From: CAZBWS01 sp964495705
GTDB taxonomy: Bacteria > Pseudomonadota > Gammaproteobacteria > HTCC5015
NCBI GenBank assembly: GCA_964495705.1
Contig: CAZBWS010000051.1
Coordinates: 1-18,349, forward strand
Direction of reading: 5' to 3'
Length of the DNA stretch: 18,349 nt
Position numbers and translations under genes: made by a program. The notes below the pieces were generated by a model that was not told where the DNA came from, ran no database searches, and worked only from the letters and a program-made list of their open reading frames with translations. This document shows, piece by piece, positions 7,480 through 15,031 of this stretch; the first letter of the stretch is position 1; the number at the start of each line of letters is the position of its first letter.

Positions 7480-9345
7480 TTACGATGACTCTAGCGTCTC
7501 CCAGCGTTCAAAAGCGTGTTCTAGTTCCCTTTCTAGCTGTTTCAGTCTGGCTTGGACTGTGTTGGTTTCTTCAGGTTCCCTTTGGTAAAAGTCGGGCTCG
7601 GCCATAGTGTCGTGGGCAAGCTGGATCTCCTTCTCTAGTTGTTCCATTTTTTGTGGAAGTTCGTCCAGCTCTTTTTGGTCTTTATAGCTGCGCTTTTTCT
7701 CTATGTTTTTGGGTTTTTCTTGCTTACTGGCTTTCACTGTAGGTTTGCTGCTTGGTGTTTTGCGTTGGCGTAGCCAGTCGTCATAGCCGCCGATATATTC
7801 ATTCACTTCGCCATTTTCAAAGACGATGGAGCTAGTTGCCACGTTGTTAATGAATTCACGGTCGTGGCTTACTAAGAGCAGGGTGCCACCAAAATTCATC
7901 AGTTGTTCTTCTAATAGTTCTAGGGTTTCCGCGTCTAAGTCGTTCGTGGGCTCATCCAAAATCAACATATTAAAGGGGCGAGTGAACAGCTTTGCCAGCA
8001 ATAAGCGATTGCGCTCTCCTCCAGAAAGGGCTTTAACAGGCTGTCGAGCGCGGGCAGGGGGGAATAAAAAATCTTGTAAATAGCTGAGCACATGACGAGG
8101 TTCGCCATTTATTTCTAATGTATCGCGGCCTTCACCGATATTGTCAGCAACCGTTTTATTCTCATCTAGGGCACCTCGCATTTGATCAAAATAAGCAACT
8201 TCTAGTTTGGTACCTACCTTAATACTACCTTGTTGTGGTTCGAGCTTACCCAGTAATATTTTTAATAAAGTGGATTTACCACAGCCGTTGGGGCCGATAA
8301 TACCGATTTTATCGCCACGCATTAGCGTCGTTGAGAAATCATTCAGAATGGGTTTGTTCTCATAGCCATGGGTGACGTTTTTGACTTCTAGTACAATTTT
8401 TCCAGATTTGTCAGAAGACTGCATGGCCAGCTTGGATGTTCCCAGGCGATCGCGACGTTCAGAGCGCTCTTTGCGCAGGGCTTTTAGGGCGCGAACACGG
8501 CCTTCGTTGCGGGTGCGGCGCGCTTTAATGCCTTGGCGTATCCACACTTCTTCTTGGGCCAGTTTTTTATCAAACTCCGCATTAGCGCGTTCTTCGGCGT
8601 GTAAGGCTGCTTCTTTGCCAGTTAGGTAGGCATCATAGCTGCCCGGCCAGCTACTGATTTTGCCACGATCTAGTTCAATAATACGGGTGGCCAGTGAGCG
8701 CAAAAAAGCGCGATCGTGAGTGATGAAGAGCAGTGTAGCGTTGTACTGCAATAAGAACTCTTCTAACCAGTTGATAGACTCGATGTCTAAGTGGTTGGTG
8801 GGTTCGTCCAACATTAAAATGTCAGGAGCTTGCACCAGTGATTGTGCTAAGAGCACGCGGCGTTTCATACCCCCAGATAGGCTGCTAAACTCCACTTCTC
8901 CATCTAGTGATAAGCGAGAGAGAACAGCGTCAATACGTTGGCTAATATCCCAAGCATTGTGGTTTTCAATTTGCTGCTGCAGATTTTCAAAGCGGGTATA
9001 AACTGCCTCATCGCCACTGGCCAGCTCGGCCGTGGCGTGGGCATAGTCTTGTAGTAGCTTGCCAATTTCCCCTAAGCCCTCGGCGACAACGTCATAAACA
9101 GGGCCATGAGTGTCATGGGGGACTTCTTGAATTAGGCGCGCAACTTTTAAATTTTGCGTACGCACTACCTCGCCGTCGTCAGCCTGTATTTCACCGGCAA
9201 TCAGCTTCATTAACGTCGACTTTCCTGCACCGTTGCGGCCAATCAAACACAAACGCTCACCTTTTTCGATGGTTAAGTCAAAGCCATCAAATAGCGGAGC
9301 AGCTCCGTAGCTGACTTGAATATTGCGCAGGCGAAGTAAGGACAT
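7480..9345 (-). CDS. uup: ABC-F family ATPase Uup
   Basis: This is a soluble tandem-ATPase protein that acts on ribosomes or DNA structures; in E. coli, loss raises precise transposon excision. It is not a transporter, having no membrane segments. Domain 1 has GRNGAGKST (about 36-44), LSGGMKRR and ILMLDEPTNHLD. The linker (about 240-315) is charged and helical as in ABC-F proteins. Domain 2 has GPNGCGKST, the Uup-typical FPPARARQPVKALSGGERNR stretch, and MLILDEPTNDLD. The last ~75 residues form the Uup coiled-coil DNA-binding tail. ATG at 9345 (MSLLRLRN) is preferred over the GTG three codons upstream, as it matches Uup N-termini and has GAG at 8 bases. Length 621 is normal. It follows the DUF2459 gene by 49 bases, perhaps in one operon. 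Confidence 0.94.
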   Translation of the reverse strand: MSLLRLRNIQVSYGAAPLFDGFDLTIEKGERLCLIGRNGAGKSTLMKLIAGEIQADDGEVVRTQNLKVARLIQEVPHDTHGPVYDVVAEGLGEIGKLLQDYAHATAELASGDEAVYTRFENLQQQIENHNAWDISQRIDAVLSRLSLDGEVEFSSLSGGMKRRVLLAQSLVQAPDILMLDEPTNHLDIESINWLEEFLLQYNATLLFITHDRAFLRSLATRIIELDRGKISSWPGSYDAYLTGKEAALHAEERANAEFDKKLAQEEVWIRQGIKARRTRNEGRVRALKALRKERSERRDRLGTSKLAMQSSDKSGKIVLEVKNVTHGYENKPILNDFSTTLMRGDKIGIIGPNGCGKSTLLKILLGKLEPQQGSIKVGTKLEVAYFDQMRGALDENKTVADNIGEGRDTLEINGEPRHVLSYLQDFLFPPARARQPVKALSGGERNRLLLAKLFTRPFNMLILDEPTNDLDAETLELLEEQLMNFGGTLLLVSHDREFINNVATSSIVFENGEVNEYIGGYDDWLRQRKTPSSKPTVKASKQEKPKNIEKKRSYKDQKELDELPQKMEQLEKEIQLAHDTMAEPDFYQREPEETNTVQARLKQLERELEHAFERWETLESS

Positions 9346-9394
9346 GTTTGGCACTCATAAAATCGAGGCCGAATTTTAGCATATCCGAGAGACC

Positions 9395-9964
9395 TTAATC
9401 AGCCCAGTTCATTACCCAGCTTGAGAAATAAGCGGGTCGGTACCAGATATCAACACCGGCCGTATACAAGGCTTTGGCGGTCCAGTTATTACAGTTATGC
9501 AGGGCGTGATATTGGTCATGCGCCTTGAAATAGTGGGAGCCACTCGGCTCTTTTCGTAATAATTGGGGCATATTGTTGGGTGAAAGCGCAAAACTATTGA
9601 GTATGAAATGCATTAAATCTAAGGCTTCACTGTCATCGAGTAGGATAGATTGAATGTTTTTCTTTGGAATAGTGGTGAATTGGGCGACTTCTACAACAGA
9701 GTCTGTGGGAAGAAAAAGTGCCTTTAAGGCCTTGGTTAAGTTCTTGTTGGATGAGCCATAGTACTGCGCATCACCCCAGCCAAAACGGATATAGGGGGAT
9801 TCACTGGTAAGACTGCTTAGCTCTGGTGTTGTATTGGTGACGAGTTCAGTGGGGACAATCAATGCAGTGTGATGTAACTCCTTTTGTAACCAGATTTCAC
9901 TGCTCCAGCTATGGGTAGAAAATGTAATCAAGATTAAAAATATATAATTCAGTATGGATTTCAT
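9395..9964 (-). CDS. DUF2459 family exported protein
   Basis: A 189-residue protein with an N-terminal signal segment (MKSILNYIFLILITFSTHSWS). The mature part matches the pattern I know for DUF2459: HHTALIVP near the front, YIRFGWGDAQYYG in the first third, ALKALFLPTDSVVEV, then a Y-H-A-L-HNCNNWTAKAL block near the end. The conserved His and Cys-Asn positions (H31/H32; C in NCNNW) hint at a papain-like hydrolase site, but this is only inference. The biochemical function is not known. Its ATG overlaps the stop of the upstream DCC-type gene by one base (TAATG), a sign of translational coupling. Confidence 0.75.
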   Translation of the reverse strand: MKSILNYIFLILITFSTHSWSSEIWLQKELHHTALIVPTELVTNTTPELSSLTSESPYIRFGWGDAQYYGSSNKNLTKALKALFLPTDSVVEVAQFTTIPKKNIQSILLDDSEALDLMHFILNSFALSPNNMPQLLRKEPSGSHYFKAHDQYHALHNCNNWTAKALYTAGVDIWYRPAYFSSWVMNWAD

Positions 9965-10136
9965 TATTGTTGGTTCTCGTTAAGGTCAAATCGTGATATT
10001 AAATTCGTAGAAATAACCGGGCAGTTGTTATCGGGGCTGCAGAACAATTTTTGTCTATTTTTACCTATGAGGCGATAGGCCTTGTCTCTAAGTGATTTAG
10101 GTATGAGCACTAGGTAGAAAGATATCATGCGCCAAA
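9964..10136 (-). CDS. DCC/DUF393-type thiol-disulfide oxidoreductase-like protein, C-terminal fragment
   Basis: The visible frame reads out of the gap and gives 56 residues: WRMISFYLVLIPKSLRDKAY, then RLIGKNRQKLF and a cysteine-containing tail, ending TAA at 9964-9966. The W-x(9)-P-x-LRD-x-x-Y-x-x-I-x-x-NR pattern is the C-terminal signature of DCC (DUF393) proteins, small predicted thiol-disulfide oxidoreductases of about 130 residues. The N-terminal half, which should carry the DxxCxxC motif, is in the unsequenced gap. That again means the gap is longer than 100 bases. The stop overlaps the DUF2459 start by one base. The reading without the gap is too short for simple ORF calling, so it is easily missed. 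Confidence 0.65.
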
Positions 10137-10236
10137 NNNNNNNNNNNNNNNNNNNNNNNNNNNNNNNNNNNNNNNNNNNNNNNNNNNNNNNNNNNNNNNN
10201 NNNNNNNNNNNNNNNNNNNNNNNNNNNNNNNNNNNN
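10137..10236. other. Assembly gap (100 N) between flavoprotein and DCC genes
   Basis: Exactly 100 N, a placeholder for unknown length. It hides the 3' end of the pyridoxamine-oxidase-like gene and probably about 80 N-terminal codons of the DCC-type gene, so the real gap is probably several hundred bases. Confidence 0.97.
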
Positions 10237-11219
10237 CGGTCGTGCTTAACAACAGCATGGACTAGCTTAGTCGTTACTTTGCCGTGCAACCCTGTACCGT
10301 GCATATGCTCTGACAATATCTTAGGGAAAGGGGGCAAGCTGCCTTCATCTACATGATGCTCGGGGCACCATATATTATTGTCATCAAAAGCGGGGAATGA
10401 TTTTAGCTCCTGCTTTATAGGGCTTAAGTGTATAGCTAGCTTAGGAATTTTTCCTTTAATAGCTAGCGCCGACAATAGCGCTGGATTATTAGTGATGTAA
10501 GCCGTTGCGTGAATCACTAGATAGCTTGCCTGCCCCGGTATTAATAAGCACAGGGTGACTTTGGGGTTTTGAAGTATATTTCTTAAGCTGACAGCCACCT
10601 TGTTACCAGGCCTTTCAGGCAGTAATAGGCAGCCACTCTCTGTATGGAAGACAACAGGGCCAAGGTCGCCACGGGGCGATATTTCAGACTCACTCTTGCT
10701 GTTCTTGGTACAAAGCAGCGCATAAAAGGATTTTTTGATAAACTCAGAGGCTGAAGTGATGGGGGCGGTGTTGGTGCTTTTATGCCACAGCTTGGAGCGA
10801 ACGGCAGCGCGGGCACAATGCACATAGGCCTGTGATATGTAAATGCATAGGCTGTTGCCGTGCAGATGGCAAGACCCATTAATACGCAGGCCAAATTCTA
10901 CGCCAGGGATTAATAAATATAAGCTACAAGGATGTGAGCTTAATGGGCTAGAAGCTAAGATCCCCTGTTCATTTTTGTCTATGTTTAGGGTGATTTTTTT
11001 AGCATCATTGAGGCTTAAGCTTGACGGGATGGAGGGCGATAAAAATACATGCCTGTCACTGGCAAGATCGATAGATACGATACAGAATTTAGAGGCGCAA
11101 AGATAATCAATACAGTGTTGGTCTAGCTTGGATAATATGCGTTTATCCAACATTTTAGGGTAGTGGCCTACAATACCCCTCAGGCTTTTTTCGCTGCTAA
11201 TCATATCCTTGTATTGCAT
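10237..11219 (-). CDS. Tandem-domain pyridoxamine 5'-phosphate oxidase-like flavoprotein, 3' end in gap
   Basis: A predicted FMN-binding split-barrel protein; 327 residues are visible before the gap. Domain 1 (about 5-147) opens like PPOX-class proteins (ISSEKSLRGIVG, LDQHCIDYL) and closes with YVHCARAAVRSKLW (132-145), the usual end motif. Yet it lacks the SPRGD flavin-site motif in its middle. Domain 2 (about 155-310) has SPRGD (181-185), LPERPGN (200-206) and SLRNILQNPKVTL, but its end motif is degraded to FDDNNIWCPEH. The two halves are thus complementary. ATG 11217-11219 is chosen because AGAGG lies seven bases before it; the ATG six codons upstream has no ribosome site. It is divergent from the AraC-type gene. 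Substrate unknown. Confidence 0.72.
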
Positions 11220-11270
11220 GTTGTTACCTCTAGTCATTATTAATATAGCTATGATAAGTTAGCCTCGCCC

Positions 11271-11285
11271 TTGCCGGTATGGCAA
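11271..11285. promoter_or_regulatory. Operator-like palindrome TTGCC-N5-GGCAA
   Basis: This perfect 5-base dyad with a 5-base spacer lies in the 99-base spacer between the divergent flavoprotein (start 11219) and AraC-type regulator (start 11319). Such a site would suit a dimeric regulator controlling one or both genes. Its presence supports the ATG at 11319 rather than the in-frame TTG at 11271, which lies inside the dyad. Confidence 0.35.
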
Positions 11286-11318
11286 TTTACTTCAGTTTTT
11301 TGGAAAATCAATTCACCT

Positions 11319-12323
11319 ATGTCTAGCGTATCCGCCATATCTGTTATCGACTTAGCCAACGAGCTTTGTACTCGTGGGGCGATTAACAAACGGGATGTAT
11401 ATAGTATCTCGCCCTCACTACCTGAGCGTGTCGAGAATTTTAAGCAGGATGCGTTACCACAGGGAATACAGGAAGAGCGGTTGCCAGAAGACTGGTTAAT
11501 ACAGCTGTGGCAGCGGGTTGATCAAGTTTTATATCCGAATATAGGTTTGGAAGTTGGCAGTACCGTAACTCCTTCTGCCGCAGGTTTGTTAGCTAATTGG
11601 GTGTCCAACTGCACAACGCTAGGCGAAGCATTAGCGCTTTTCATTAACAATATAAACCTGCTTAATCGCTCAGAACATTGGGATATCAATTATTCAGATG
11701 ATGAAGTGATTTTCACCTTCACTTTTCTTAACCAAGCCTTATACCCACATATTGCTATAGATAGAAGTATGTCAGCGATGCTGGCTTGGGCAGGCTACTT
11801 CTGTAAACAAGCGATAGAGCCTGTGCGCGCCAGTTTTCAATATCCTCAGCCTAGTAATGTCGAGGTTATTAAAAGCTGCTTTGGTGAAAGCATCACCTTC
11901 TCCGCTGCAAATAATTCTGTGATTATTAAACGGGAAGTGCTCAGCCGAGAAATTCAAGGCAATAACCCCTATGTGAAATCGCTCTTAGAGCAGAGGGCTA
12001 AAAAAGTACAAGCCGTTGCGAGCGCCAATACATGGGAAGAAAAAACCCTTGGCTTACTGAATAGAAAGCTATCTCAATACAGCTATATTGAAGCTGTCTG
12101 TGATGAGTTACACATCAGCAGATCGTCTTTATATCGGCAATTAAAATCTGAAGGAACCAGTTTCTCATTATTGTTGAAAGCAGTTAGATGCCAGCAACAC
12201 CAATACGCTGTTGAGCAACAGATGTCTGTGCAAGAGTTGTGTGGTTTGTTGGGCTACAAAGATATTAGTACTTATTACAAAGCCAAGAAGCGCGGTGACT
12301 TTAATTGTGCCTTATGCGGATAG
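11319..12323 (+). CDS. AraC-family transcriptional regulator with altered C-terminus
   Basis: A cytoplasmic regulator. Residues about 1-200 resemble the Arabinose_bd-type sensor domain of AraC-like regulators (GLEVGSTVTPSAAGLLANWV near the middle). Residues about 225-334 are the helix-turn-helix pair: YIEAVCDELHISRSSLYRQL is the first unit and ELCGLLGYKDISTYYKAKKR the second. Family members normally continue with W-x-G-x-S/T-P-x-x-Y/F. Here the chain ends GDFNCALCG and the last four codons plus stop lie inside a perfect palindrome, so the end may have been rewritten. ATG 11319 is chosen over TTG 11271, since the latter lies in an operator-like dyad. It is divergent from the flavoprotein gene, which it may control. 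Confidence 0.82.
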   Translation: MSSVSAISVIDLANELCTRGAINKRDVYSISPSLPERVENFKQDALPQGIQEERLPEDWLIQLWQRVDQVLYPNIGLEVGSTVTPSAAGLLANWVSNCTTLGEALALFINNINLLNRSEHWDINYSDDEVIFTFTFLNQALYPHIAIDRSMSAMLAWAGYFCKQAIEPVRASFQYPQPSNVEVIKSCFGESITFSAANNSVIIKREVLSREIQGNNPYVKSLLEQRAKKVQAVASANTWEEKTLGLLNRKLSQYSYIEAVCDELHISRSSLYRQLKSEGTSFSLLLKAVRCQQHQYAVEQQMSVQELCGLLGYKDISTYYKAKKRGDFNCALCG

Positions 12324-12349
12324 GCTGGTTTCTAGCCTATCCGCATAAG
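12311..12349. repeat. Perfect 16-bp palindrome at the end of the AraC-type gene
   Basis: Left arm CTTATGCGGATAGGCT (12311-12326) and right arm AGCCTATCCGCATAAG (12334-12349) are exact reverse complements around a 7-base loop. The regulator's stop codon (12321-12323) lies in the left arm. No T-run follows on either side, so it is not a standard intrinsic terminator, though it sits between convergent genes. A third copy of the core, TCCGCATAA, lies at 12391-12399, just before the nsrR stop. A REP/MITE-like element or a bidirectional transcript stabiliser are possible readings. Confidence 0.7.
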
Positions 12350-12372
12350 TCTCCCTGTCATACGCAAACTAG

Positions 12373-12388
12373 CTACATCCTTGTAGCA
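12373..12388. repeat. Small hairpin GCTACA-TCCT-TGTAGC
   Basis: A perfect 6-bp stem with a 4-base loop lies at 12372-12387, between the large palindrome and the third TCCGCATAA copy. It may belong to the same structured element between the convergent AraC-type and nsrR genes. Confidence 0.4.
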
Positions 12389-12401
12389 TGTCCGCATAAC
12401 C

Positions 12402-12821
12402 CTAGCTAAATGATATCCGCTCCACCGTCTTCGGATTAACTAAATCAGCTAAGCTGTATTGTTCTAGATGGTTCAAATACGCATTCTGCGCTTGCATCAG
12501 TATAGGCTTTAATTGGCACACGCCTTTAATACGGCACATAGGGGTTTCGCAATTGACAGGTTCCAAGGTTTTTTCCATATGCACCAATACGTCTTTCAGG
12601 CTGATGCTGTCAGCCGCGGTGCCTAGTTGAATACCCCCGTTCTTTCCCCGTTGAGAATCTATCCAGCCCTTATTGGCCAATTCATTGACTACCTTCATCA
12701 AGTGGGTTTTAGATACATCAAAGGCTTCGGTGATCGCTTGAATAGTCGTCCGTTCCTCCTGCATGCCAGCTAGGTAGATGAGTACTCTAAAGGCGTAGTC
12801 GGTGTGCTTGGTAAGTTGCAT
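12402..12821 (-). CDS. nsrR: Nitric oxide-sensing repressor NsrR (Rrf2 family)
   Basis: A cytoplasmic iron-sulfur repressor that releases DNA when NO attacks its cluster. MQLTKHTDYAFRVLIYLA is the typical Rrf2 N-terminal helix; the winged helix covers about residues 10-65, with VSKTHLMKVVNEL as recognition helix and RGKNGGIQLG as wing. Cysteines at 91, 96 and 102 (VNCETPMC and GVC) are the cluster ligands at the same numbers as in E. coli NsrR. Length 139 is normal. It is divergent from hmp, and the shared spacer carries two NsrR-like boxes. Control of hmp and autoregulation are therefore likely. The ribosome site before the ATG is weak. Confidence 0.93.
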   Translation of the reverse strand: MQLTKHTDYAFRVLIYLAGMQEERTTIQAITEAFDVSKTHLMKVVNELANKGWIDSQRGKNGGIQLGTAADSISLKDVLVHMEKTLEPVNCETPMCRIKGVCQLKPILMQAQNAYLNHLEQYSLADLVNPKTVERISFS

Positions 12822-12847
12822 AAACTGGCTCTGTTGAGTTATCTATA

Positions 12848-12875
12848 TTGACGAATATAAATATACATGTAATAT
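12848..12875 (+). promoter_or_regulatory. Sigma70-like promoter of hmp
   Basis: A -35 TTGACG (12848-12853) and a -10 TAATAT (12870-12875) are separated by 16 bases, close to consensus. Transcription would start near 12882. The first NsrR-like box covers the -10 and the second lies just downstream of the start, so bound repressor would block polymerase. An almost perfect ribosome site, AGGAGGAG (12911-12918), precedes the hmp ATG, allowing strong translation once released. Confidence 0.65.
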
Positions 12876-12882
12876 GAATCTT
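12860..12882. promoter_or_regulatory. NsrR-like operator 1
   Basis: Half-sites AATATACATGT and ATATGAATCTT flank a single base. Against the enterobacterial consensus halves AAGATGCATTT and AAATGCATCTT I count 8/11 and 9/11 matches. It overlaps the hmp -10 box. Confidence 0.6.
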
Positions 12883-12886
12883 ATAG

Positions 12887-12909
12887 AAGATGCAATTTAT
12901 ATGAATGTT
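12887..12909. promoter_or_regulatory. NsrR-like operator 2
   Basis: Half-sites AAGATGCAATT and ATATGAATGTT flank a single base; matches to the consensus halves are 10/11 and 8/11. It is the better of the two boxes, lies 27 bases (centre to centre) downstream of operator 1, and ends just before the hmp ribosome site. Confidence 0.7.
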
Positions 12910-12920
12910 TAGGAGGAGTA

Positions 12921-14096
12921 ATGTTGCAAGCCAATACCTTAGAAGTCATTAAATCGACAGTGCCTTTACTAGAAGAACACGGCAAGGCGATTACTGATGT
13001 TTTTTATGACCGTTTATTCACTAACCACACCTTTTTAAAGAATATGTTTAATATGGCTAACCAAGGTAAGGGGGAGCAGTCCCGCGCTTTGAGTGATGCG
13101 ATATTGGCCTATGCGAAGAATATCGACAATGTTGAGGTACTGTTACCTGTGGTGCAGCGCATTGCCCATAAGCACGTTAGTTTAGGCGTGCAGGCTAGTC
13201 ATTATGCAGTAGTGGGTGAAAACTTATTGTCTGCAATTCAGCAGGTTTTATCTTTGCCTGACGACCACACGTCTTTAACGGCATGGGGTGAGGCTTATGG
13301 GGTTTTGGCAGATGTATTTATTGGTGTAGAGAAAAGCCTATACGCGGCCAATGATAAGCAGGCCGGTGGCTGGGAAGGCTTTCGTGAGTTTTATATAGAT
13401 CGTATTGTTGAAGAAACCCCCGAGGTTAAGTCTTTCTATTTCAAGCCTATAGACTTAGAGTCCGTGCCCAAATTCAAAGGTGGGCAGTATCTAGGAGTGC
13501 GAGTGCGCCCTGATGGTAGTGAACACTATCAAATTCGCCAGTATTCCTTATCTAAACTAGGTGAACTTAGAATTTCTGTGAAGGCTGAGCATGCAGGTGC
13601 GGTGTCCAACTATCTGCACCGCTGTCAGGCAGGTGATGCCGTGAGCCTGCAAGCACCAACGGGTGTGTTTACCTTAAGCGAGCAACGTAAGAAGCATATC
13701 TTTATTGCTGGTGGTGTCGGTATCACGCCATTGATAAGCATGATGGAAGAGGCTATAGAGAATGGGGCGGCGGCAGAGGATGTGTTGTTTATTCAGTGTG
13801 CGAAAGATGAAGCACATCAGATCTTCCATAAAGACTTAGTTGACCTTAAAGCCAGCAATGGTTTCCAGTATAAGCTGTGTTATGAAAACAGCCAGCAGGG
13901 CGACCATCAAGGTTATTTGAACCAAGAAGTGTTAGGCCAATGGACACAAGGTTTAGGCTTTAGCCCCGACAATGCCCAGGTGTACTTCTGTGGCCCCAAG
14001 CCCTTTATGGCGGTGCTGAATCAGTTTTTTATTGCTTTAGGTTATGCTGAAACAGATATTCATTATGAAGTGTTTGGCCCTACAACTGGCTTATAA
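12921..14096 (+). CDS. hmp: Flavohaemoprotein Hmp, nitric oxide dioxygenase
   Basis: A cytoplasmic enzyme turning NO, O2 and NAD(P)H into nitrate. The globin domain (1 to about 140) has Tyr29 (VFYDR), Gln53 (GEQSR), proximal His85 (AHKHVSLGV) and Tyr95, all at standard Hmp positions. The FAD domain (about 150-255) has RQYSLS. The NAD domain (about 260-391) has GGVGITPLISMM, CGPKPFM and the terminal EVFGP. Length 391 is normal. It is transcribed divergently from nsrR behind two NsrR-like operators and is followed 27 bases later by a truncated globin, so NO induction by derepression is expected. Confidence 0.96.
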   Translation: MLQANTLEVIKSTVPLLEEHGKAITDVFYDRLFTNHTFLKNMFNMANQGKGEQSRALSDAILAYAKNIDNVEVLLPVVQRIAHKHVSLGVQASHYAVVGENLLSAIQQVLSLPDDHTSLTAWGEAYGVLADVFIGVEKSLYAANDKQAGGWEGFREFYIDRIVEETPEVKSFYFKPIDLESVPKFKGGQYLGVRVRPDGSEHYQIRQYSLSKLGELRISVKAEHAGAVSNYLHRCQAGDAVSLQAPTGVFTLSEQRKKHIFIAGGVGITPLISMMEEAIENGAAAEDVLFIQCAKDEAHQIFHKDLVDLKASNGFQYKLCYENSQQGDHQGYLNQEVLGQWTQGLGFSPDNAQVYFCGPKPFMAVLNQFFIALGYAETDIHYEVFGPTTGL

Positions 14097-14123
14097 TGCT
14101 ATAAAGTCCAGGTGTTTTTAAGA

Positions 14124-14540
14124 ATGAATATTTCAGAGTCAAATACTTACGGCATAGGCGATGCCTCCTATCGTGCAGCTGGTGGTTATGAGGGCATCAC
14201 TCGATTAGTGGACTGTTTCTATCACTATATGGATACGGACCTCAAGGCTCATAAAATACGGTCTATGCATGCGGATAGTCTCGCCCCGTCTATAGATAAG
14301 CTGGCTAGCTTCTTAAGTGGTTGGATGGGTGGGCCACGTCGCTTTAATGAAAAGTATGGGAGTATTCATATTCCGAAGTTTCATGCGGCTTTCCCAATTG
14401 GGGAGCAGGAGGCGGCAGATTGGTTGCACTGTATGGGCTTGGCCTTGGATGACCAGCCCTATGCGGATGACTTTAAAACGTACTTAAAGCAACAGTTTAA
14501 GGTGCCAGCGCAACGAGTTGTTGCGATGAATACGTTCTAA
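14124..14540 (+). CDS. Group II truncated haemoglobin
   Basis: A small haem protein, probably binding O2 or NO in the cytoplasm. YGIGDASYRAAGGYEGITRL (9-28) is the typical opening. F32-Y33 (B9-B10) in CFYHYM provides the distal tyrosine. GWMGGPRRFNEKYG leads to H87 in IPKFHAAFPIG, the proximal ligand, and W100 in ADWLHCM is the G8 tryptophan of group II. ATG 14124 is preferred to a GTG four codons upstream because it agrees with family N-termini, although its ribosome site is weak. It probably forms an operon with hmp, placing it under NsrR. Whether it helps NO removal here is inference. Confidence 0.88.
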   Translation: MNISESNTYGIGDASYRAAGGYEGITRLVDCFYHYMDTDLKAHKIRSMHADSLAPSIDKLASFLSGWMGGPRRFNEKYGSIHIPKFHAAFPIGEQEAADWLHCMGLALDDQPYADDFKTYLKQQFKVPAQRVVAMNTF

Positions 14541-14605
14541 GCTAGGTAAGCCACAATATTTTCTAGGCTGCGTTAGTGGGTCGATTGGCTCATATTAATG
14601 CTTGT

Positions 14606-15031
14606 TTATGCTAAGGAGCGTGCGTATTTTTTTAAGCCTTTGGCCAAGCCCGTCTCCAGCGCTTTTTTGACGATGCCGCCGATAAGTGGAATACGGGGCT
14701 CAAAAACAATTCTATAATCTAGGCTCGTCACATCATTGTTTTCACTGAATTTTAGTACCCCATAATGATTTTTAATTGGTGTCCAGTTACTGACAGTGTA
14801 TTCGATCAACTCATTCTCAATGTGTTCAGTAACGGTTTCTTCGATAGGGGGGAGAAGGTGTAATTTGCGTATAGAGCCCTTGCCGTTCACATCACCCTGG
14901 CCGTCTTTGATACGACTAATTTTTACGCCGATAATTTTCCCTAACTTTTCGTGATCACCCAGTGTTGAGAAGACCGTTGATACAGGGGCAGGGAAGTCTT
15001 GATTGATTTGAATAATTTGTTGCTTAGCCAT
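14606..15031 (-). CDS. SRPBCC (START-like) family protein
   Basis: A 141-residue soluble protein with the helix-grip pattern: an opening strand IIQINQDFPAPVSTVFSTLGDHEKLGKI, G-x-I-R-K-L beta hairpins, ETVTEHIENELIEYTV, then LDYRIVFEPRIP and a C-terminal amphipathic helix ending LKKYARSLA. This fold binds hydrophobic ligands in a central pocket; coenzyme Q-binding and polyketide-cyclase-like members exist. The ATG at 15031 has an AGGA site seven bases before it. It converges with the globin gene. The ligand cannot be told. Confidence 0.75.
   Translation of the reverse strand: MAKQQIIQINQDFPAPVSTVFSTLGDHEKLGKIIGVKISRIKDGQGDVNGKGSIRKLHLLPPIEETVTEHIENELIEYTVSNWTPIKNHYGVLKFSENNDVTSLDYRIVFEPRIPLIGGIVKKALETGLAKGLKKYARSLA

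Noticed and set aside
7826..9001. Plus-strand open frames opposite uup
   Set aside because: uup is unambiguous over the whole stretch on the minus strand; these are antisense shadows.
12311..12400. Integron attC site
   Set aside because: The arms lack the GTTRRRY and RYYYAAC core sites, and no integrase or cassette structure is visible.
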